DNA of 64,000 nt. It comes from Micractinium sp. NFX-FRZ (Eukaryota > Chlorophyta > Trebouxiophyceae > Chlorellales > Chlorellaceae). The DNA lies in contig JAPTJF010000244.1 in NCBI GenBank assembly GCA_029339195.1, positions 1 through 64,000 on the forward strand, in the 5' to 3' direction. The notes under the pieces were generated by a model that saw nothing but the letters and a program-made list of their open reading frames with translations, did not search any database and had not been told where the DNA came from. The position numbers were made by a program, and so were the translations under genes. This document shows positions 59,201 through 64,000 of this stretch, piece after piece. Positions within the stretch are counted from its first letter, which is position 1. Each line of letters opens with the position of its first letter.

Positions 59201-62049
59201 ACAAGCACAACGCTTTGCTGATTTCGGACGAGGTGCAGACGGGCCTGTGCAGGTGATCCGAGGCCACACTCTCGCCCACATGCGGACCAGCGCAGCCAGC
59301 CTGCCAGCTTCATTATTGTTGCCAGTAGTAGTATGCCTCCTCTCTGCCGCCGCAGACTGTCTGCTTGCGCTTCCCGTCGCCAGCTCAGCTCAACCCGACC
59401 TCCCCTCCCCACCTGCTCCCCGCCCCTCTTCACCCCACCGCCTCCGCCCCCTCCTCGCCTCATGTTACCACCGCTGCCGCAGGACGGGCAAGATGCTGTG
59501 CAGCGAGTGGGACGGCGTGAAGCCGGACATCACGATTCTGGGCAAGGCGCTGTCGGGCGGCACCATGCCCGTGTCTGCTGTGCTGGCGGACGATGAGGTG
59601 GGCGGGCGGGAACAGGGGGTGGGAGGGCGTGTGTGGTGCCCATGCGCAGCTTCTAGGTTGGGTGGGCGGTGCTTTGTTAGTGGCGAGATTCCAGGGTGGG
59701 TGGGATGCGGCTTGATTGTGACGATGTTCGAGGGCGGGCGGGCTATGTGGCTTGATGCCGTTCAGGCGCCTACGTCCCCACCCCGGCCACCCACCTCTGT
59801 GCTTCCTGCGCCCCCCCACGCCCCGCCCCCTCACTGCCTGCTCCCCCTGCCTCTCCTGCCCTCAGGTCATGCTGACCATTGGGCGCGGGCAGCACGGCTC
59901 CACCTACGGCGGCAACCCGGTGGCGGCAAAGGTGGCCATCGCCTCGCTGCAGGTGCGCTCTTGCTGGGGTTGCGCTGTGCATGCTGTGCTGCGCTGTGCC
60001 ATGCCGTGCTGTGTGATGGCAGTGTTTGTGGCGTTGAAAGGTGGCCGTTGCCTCGCAGCAGGTGCGCTCTTGTTGCGCCTGCTCGCGCCGAGGAACGCTC
60101 CTCCACCGTTGAATCCGCAAGATCAACGCACACAAGGGGTTTCCTACCACGCATGCATTCCCATGCAGGTGCTGATTGACGAGAAGTGCGCTGAGAACGC
60201 TGCGCGGTTGGGCCCAACTTGCGACAACTAACCAATTTCCGCATCGCCTTCCTTCAAAATTCTTCCCGTGCAGGTGCTGATTGACGAGAAGTGCGCTGAG
60301 AACGCTGCGCGGCTGGGCCCCATCTTCCGCAAGGAGATCATGGACATTGGCAGCCCGCTCATCCAGAACGTGAGCTTGTGTGCTTGCTTGCTTGTGTTAT
60401 TGTCCTGGCTGGGAAGGCATGTTCTGTGTGGGGCAGTGGCAGCCCGCTCATCCAGAACGTGAGCTTCTTGTGTGTGTTCTGACTTGGCTGGGGAAGGGTG
60501 GTGGCGCCGGGCATCTTTCTGGTCATGGACACTAGCAGCCCGCTTATGTTGAACGTGGGCATGTCTGCTNNNNNNNNNNNNNNNNNNNNNNNNNNNNNNN
60601 NNNNNNNNNNNNNNNNNNNNNNNNNNNNNNNNNNNNNNNNNNNNNNNNNNNNNNNNNNNNNNNNNNNNNTGCTTGTGTTAATGTTGGTGGGTGGGAAAGG
60701 GTGAGTGGCCGGGCATCTTTCTGGTCATGGACACTAGCAGCCCGCTTATGTTGAACGTGGGCATGTCTGCTTGCTTGTGTTAATGTTGGTGGGTGGGAAA
60801 GGGTGAGTGGCCGGGCATCTTTCTGGTCATGGACACTAGCAGCCCGCTCATCCAGAATGTGAGCTTGTCAACTTGTGGCATTGTTTGGTTGGGGAAGCTG
60901 TTGCTATTGTTTGGCAGCCGGAAAGGGCGAGGGCGGGGTGGCGGGCAGCACGGCACGTGTGGCATGCAGGAGGACCGAGGAGCGGTAGAGAGCGCGGACA
61001 CAGGAGGGAGGAGGGGGGAGATGGGGAGGCACCCTCCGCACGGCGGTCACGGACATTGGCAACCCGCTGACCCCGTGTTGCGCGTCCCTGCATGTGCACG
61101 GCCTACCCTTCAGTTGGGTGCCCCCTACCGCCTGCCCGGCATCACCCCCTCCGCACCTCCCATCCCATCCATCCACCCACTCACTTGTCACGATCGCTCC
61201 CCCCGCAGGTGCACGGCCGCGGCTGCTGAAAGCCAGTGAGGTGCCGCCCCCCTACCGCCTGCCCCTGCAACAAGCCCTTCTATGCCCCCTTCATCCACCC
61301 CCTCTTACGTGTGTATGTCTTTTTTAATCGCTCCCCCCCCGCAGGTGCGCGGCCGCGGCCTGCTGAACGCCATTGTGGTGGACCCCTCCTCCCCCGTGGA
61401 GGCATGGGACATCTGCCTGAAGCTGATGAGGGAGGGCCTGCTCACCAAGCCCACCCACCGGTGAGGAGCGTGTGGATAAGAAGGGAGAAGGGAGGAAGGG
61501 GCTGCGTGGGTATGGGGAGGGGTGGAGCACCTGCCTTAGGCTGCTGAGGGAGGGCCTGCCTCACCCAGCAGACGGCATGCGGTAAATCTAGTGCTGTAGC
61601 GTGTGTCTGTGTGTGTTGGAGAGGGGGGCATCTGCCCGGGGCTGATCAAGGAGGGTCTGCTCACCACGCCACCCACCCATGAGTGGGTTTGTGGTTGTGA
61701 GGAGAAGGGGGGCAGCAGCAGCAGAATCTGCCTGGTGCCCCCTCTCCCTGCCCCACCTCGCAACGCCCCCTTCACCTTACTCCACCTCTCAACGCCCCCC
61801 TCCTCACCACTCCCCTTAATTCTGCCCCCGCTTCGCCTTCCCGCCCCGCCCCCCTGCAGCAACATCATCCGCCTGCCCCCCCCCCCTCTCCGCTCCACCT
61901 CTCGACCCCCGCCTTGCCTCACTGCCCCCCTCCCCCGCCCCCGCCCCCCCTGCAGCAACATCATCCGCCTGGCCCCCCCGCTCATCATCAACGAGGAGCA
62001 GCTGCACCAGGCAACGGGCATCATCAAGAAGGTCTTCGCCACCCTCTAA
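56217..62049 (+). CDS. OAT: Ornithine aminotransferase (ornithine--oxo-acid transaminase)
   Basis: PLP enzyme converting ornithine and 2-oxoglutarate to glutamate-semialdehyde and glutamate, linking arginine and proline metabolism, usually mitochondrial. Thirteen exons: 56217-56360, 56985 to about 57146, about 57452-57568, 57862-57957, about 58330-58412, about 58626-58694, about 58867-58914, about 59140-59252, about 59483-59597, about 59866-59951, 60274-60368, about 61345-61460, about 61957-62049. Motifs: [102 protein letters not shown], and the PLP lysine in [23 protein letters not shown] follows. The N-terminus ([20 protein letters not shown]) is a good mitochondrial presequence. Intron 1 (56361-56984) is GC-AG. 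Introns hold many exon-edge echoes and a minisatellite with the N gap, so intron 11 length is unreliable. Confidence 0.92.
57205..57250 (+). repeat. Echo of an OAT exon 3' end
   Basis: gccgtcaaccaggggcactg and the following ccaccccaag at 57217-57246 exactly repeat the end of exon 2 (57117-57146), 100 bp downstream; the copy is followed by gcc, not by the gtgggg donor. Confidence 0.9.
57940..58025 (+). repeat. Echo of an OAT exon 3' end with TGCTG-type filler
   Basis: cccaagtaccaggtgtgctg occurs at the true exon 4 end (57949) and again about 42 bp downstream, both followed by tgctgcgctg-type repeats. Confidence 0.85.
59064..59110 (+). repeat. Echo of an OAT exon start
   Basis: After ttgcag, gcgagtcgggtggtgtcccc and the following caacgggtacc resembles the true exon ([12 protein letters not shown]) about 72 bp downstream near 59140. 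Confidence 0.75.
60169..60217 (+). repeat. Near-perfect echo of the OAT exon 11 start
   Basis: About 48 bp after tgcag, differing at one base from the start of the true exon (60274), 105 bp upstream. It reads [16 protein letters not shown], identical to the true exon, then loses frame agreement. Confidence 0.92.
60430..60890. repeat. Minisatellite derived from the OAT exon 11 3' end
   Basis: Units of about 90-105 bp each contain the end of exon 11 plus its donor (gcagcccgctcatccagaac, then gtgagc, or degenerate gcagcccgcttatgttgaac, then gtgggc). Copies lie near 60433, 60535, 60735 and 60839, with a related fragment near 61045. The two central units are almost identical and flank the N gap. 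Confidence 0.9.
60570..60669. other. Assembly gap (100 N) inside the minisatellite
   Basis: Exactly 100 N, a conventional gap of unknown size, flanked by near-identical repeat units. The true copy number is unknown. Confidence 0.98.
61205..61245 (+). repeat. Echo of an OAT exon start
   Basis: ccccgcaggtgcacggccgc then ggctgctgaa repeats the acceptor and head of the exon near 61345 (ccccgcaggtgcgcggccgc), about 135 bp upstream of it. Confidence 0.85.
61855..61880 (+). repeat. Echo of the OAT last exon start
   Basis: ctgcagcaacatcatccgcc then tgcccccccc, 96-98 bp upstream of the true last exon head (ctgcagcaacatcatccgcc then tggccccccc). The surrounding pyrimidine tract is also duplicated. 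Confidence 0.88.
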
Positions 62050-63036
62050 GCACAACAGTGGCACCTTTCAAGTTGGCAGTGCTCGCCTCCCTGCAAGCAG
62101 CAGTGGCTCCTTTTATGTCGAAAGACATCATGGATAACGTACCACCCTGGGACAAGTGACGCATGTCCCCGTGGGCCCTCTGAACGGAGCCCTCTCCCCT
62201 GCCCAGCCCATGCGGGGGTCGATACCCCTGTTGTGTGTGCGCCCACCCCTGCCTGTCCCGTTTTGACTGAAGTGCATCGGCTTCATGCACGCGCATTTGC
62301 ATGCGTGCGCCAGGCAGGGGCGGCACTGCACCCAACCCTGCCACCCGCTCTGCCATTCAGAGCAGACTGCGCCCGATGCACTTCTGCGCTCGGCGCACCT
62401 CAGCCGCAAATCTCTGCCCTCATTCATGCTCTGGGTGCACACCCTGATCGAGCACTCTTCATTGGCAGGCCAGCGGTGTTGGCCCCTTGCGCGCTTGCTG
62501 GCTTGCTTTGCAATGGTTTCTTCTCCCTCCCTTTCTTCCCCTCCTCCCTTCCCCGTTTCGTTCCGTGCCCATCCATGCTTCCTGCTACCCCTCCCCCGCT
62601 CGCTCATTGCTCCCACCTCACTTCCGTGCTCTTGCACATGCTCACGCGTCATGATGATTCAAATACAGAGCCGGTAACACGACACACACAGTGGCCTAGC
62701 AAGCAGAGCATGCAGGGTGGAGAGGGGTGCTCCCAGTGAAGCAACAGCGGTCAGTCCACAAATGTTGGTCAAGCCGTGCCCAGCGGGTTGGGCGGCACAA
62801 AATTGAGGGCAGCAAGCAGGCTTGCACTTTGGAGAGAGGCCCGCAGTTCCGGCCAGGAGGGCGGTCCACAAGGTGTGGTCAAGTCGTGGCCAAAGGGTTG
62901 GGCGGCATGAAATGTAGCAGGCAGGCGAGGGCAGCCGCCCCACAAGAGACCCATGGCCGCTCCTCTCCCATTGCTGCACACGTGGCACCTGCTGCCGATG
63001 TGGGCAGCGCGGCTGCTGCTGCCTACGTGGGGACGC
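62050..63036. other. Convergent intergenic region with an internal duplication
   Basis: Nearly 1 kb between the OAT stop and the NSE3-like stop. Related copies of ggtccacaa-tgttggtcaag(c/t)cgtg-cca...gggttgggcggc occur near 62754-62800 and 62871-62910, about 116 bp apart. No gene is supported. Confidence 0.5.
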
Positions 63037-64000
63037 CTAGTCAGCGCCGCCAACGCCGTCCTTGAAGTGGTCCTCGATGAACCGCTCGATTGCTGCCTGC
63101 CCGATCTCAGCGTCATTGCCCACCGCCTGCACTTGTGACGAGTTGGCAGGCAAGGAGGAGGTGTGAACTGCCGAGAGTGTGAGTGTGAGGCCATTGCTTG
63201 CCGGTGCCCCCAACATGGTAGGCGAACCTTGGCAAGCTACAAGCAACTCCACCTGTCCGTGCCGCCCCTGGACATACACCTGGCGCTTGCCTGCTCTGCG
63301 AATCTGTACACGAACACGTCTCCGTCCGGCCCCTGCTGCTTCTCCTGCTGGATGTACCTGCATAGGGGGGGCATGTGTTGGTGTGTAGTGGGGAGCGTGA
63401 AAGAGGGGCACCGGCAGGAGGGTGCTTTGTGTTGGTTGGAGTGTGTAGTGGCGGGAGCGGGAGGAACGACATGCCAAGGCGAGTGGGCTCCTCCTGCTGA
63501 CTGACCCTGCACGTTTTGGTTGAGGGTGTGTGGCAAGTGCGAGCGGGAGACACGGCAGGCGGGCGGGGAGGAGGATGCCCTGTTGTGCTCTCACGGCATG
63601 TTGCGCCCCGCCTGCCACCCCGGCCCGCCCCCTTGCCCACTGTGTCGCACCACAAACACACTGCACCCGGCTTGCCTGCGGGTGCAGAACTCCTTGACGT
63701 GTGATGCCACCTGGCCAAACACGGGGTGGTGCTGGTCCTCCTTGCTGATGCCCAGCTCTGCCAGCTGGGTGAACAGGTCGTCTGCGGGGCAAGCAAACAT
63801 GACATTTGACGAGTGCACTCTGAAGGAGGGTTGTTTTAGCATGTGTACGGTGCTGCTGGGTCCTGCCCAGTTCAGCCAGCTGGTGAGCATTGGGTCGGCA
63901 AGCAGGAGACTTGTTGACCACCCAGGCACCCCACCATACCCTCACCTCGCCGGCTGCCATGTTGAGGAGCCACAGCACGCAAGTGCAGGCGCATGCATGC
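63037..64000 (-). CDS. C-terminal part of a MAGE/NSE3-like protein (runs to or past the right edge)
   Basis: NSE3 is the MAGE-domain subunit of the SMC5/6 complex, acting in DNA repair in the nucleus. Exons: from the right edge to about 63957; about 63787-63676; 63357-63291; 63126-63037. The joined frame reads DDLFTQLAELGISKEDQHHP, VFGQVASHVKEFCTRRYIQQ, EKQQGPDGDVFVYRFAEQ, AVGNDAEIGQAAIERFIEDH. This fits the second half of MAGE domains (LGI...HPVFG...RYL...GPDG...Y.LAERA...I..FI). A short N-terminus from an ATG at about 63994 would keep phase, but the MAGE domain's first half is missing, so the gene most likely continues beyond the window. Both introns 63675-63358 and 63290-63127 need GC donors (ag|gcaagc) to keep frame. 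The family call rests on pattern recognition, not alignment. Confidence 0.6.
   Translation of the reverse strand, partial: HACACTCVLWLLNMAAGEVRVWWGAWVVNKSPACRPNAHQLAELGRTQQHRTHAKTTLLQSALVKCHVCLPRRRPVHPAGRAGHQQGGPAPPRVWPGGITRQGVLHPQASRVQCVCGATQWARGRAGVAGGAQHAVRAQQGILLPARLPCLPLALATHPQPKRAGSVSRRSPLALACRSSRSRHYTLQPTQSTLLPVPLFHAPHYTPTHAPPMQVHPAGEAAGAGRRRVRVQIRRAGKRQVYVQGRHGQVELLVACQGSPTMLGAPASNGLTLTLSAVHTSSLPANSSQVQAVGNDAEIGQAAIERFIEDHFKDGVGGAD

Noticed and set aside
57661..60179. Plus-strand ORFs of 429 and 411 residues
   Set aside because: They read through OAT introns and exons in the wrong frame; the true exons are short and conserved.
63037..63790. YbaK/ProX-type tRNA editing protein for the right-edge gene
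   Set aside because: The ELGI...HPVF start resembles it, but the following RYIQQEK...GPDG...FIEDH pattern fits the MAGE domain better.
1..64000. tRNA, rRNA, snoRNA or intact transposon
   Set aside because: I found no cloverleaf-like stretch, rRNA core, reverse transcriptase, transposase or terminal inverted repeats by reading; a tRNAscan/RepeatMasker run would be decisive.

Overview
The window looks like nuclear DNA of a GC-rich, intron-dense unicellular green alga, most like a trebouxiophyte (Chlorella/Micractinium-type). The reasons are very high GC, many short exons with gtgagt/gtgggt donors and ctgcag acceptors, poly-Q and poly-A tracts, interstitial plant/green-algal CCCTAAA repeats, and gene content such as plant-type MRS2, plant-type GH3, a mono-functional homoserine dehydrogenase and ornithine aminotransferase. 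It is draft assembly: a 100-base N gap lies inside a tandem repeat at 60570-60669. I see no rRNA, CRISPR, phage, virus or intact transposon.

Layout. 1-2221 (-): secreted small-exon protein, 3' end unresolved. 3340-8933 (-): DYRK-like kinase with a very long Q/A/P-rich tail. 9490-11372 (-): second secreted Cys-rich small-exon protein. 12612-17855 (+): homoserine dehydrogenase, 12 exons. 18463-19331 (-): small membrane protein. 20197-27017 (-): secreted GH3 beta-xylosidase/glucosidase. 27389-30600 (-): OTU-type deubiquitinase. 31287-32041 and 32848-34927 (-): two tandem related small proteins with mitochondrial-type N-termini. 35441-35713 (+): small LEA-like protein. 36149-42878 (-): MRS2/CorA magnesium transporter. 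43607-46059 (+): unknown. 47020-50496 (-): unknown acidic/Q-rich protein, divergent from 50792-53068 (+), which reads as a DUF3223 (DCL/DeCL)-like domain joined to an HNH-nuclease-like zinc motif. 53764-55705 (-): PPIL3-type cyclophilin. 56217-62049 (+): ornithine aminotransferase. 63037-right edge (-): C-terminal part of a MAGE/NSE3-like protein.

The genes do not form an operon or pathway; this is ordinary eukaryotic gene order. Two genome-architecture signals stand out. First, introns repeatedly contain degenerate, roughly 90-115 bp spaced copies of the neighbouring exon edge together with its splice signal ('exon-edge echoes'), seen in at least seven genes. Second, GC-AG introns with a strict AG|GCAAG[C/T] donor occur at least six times among roughly a hundred introns. 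Exon structures below come from reading frames, phases and splice signals by eye; no alignment or transcript data were available.
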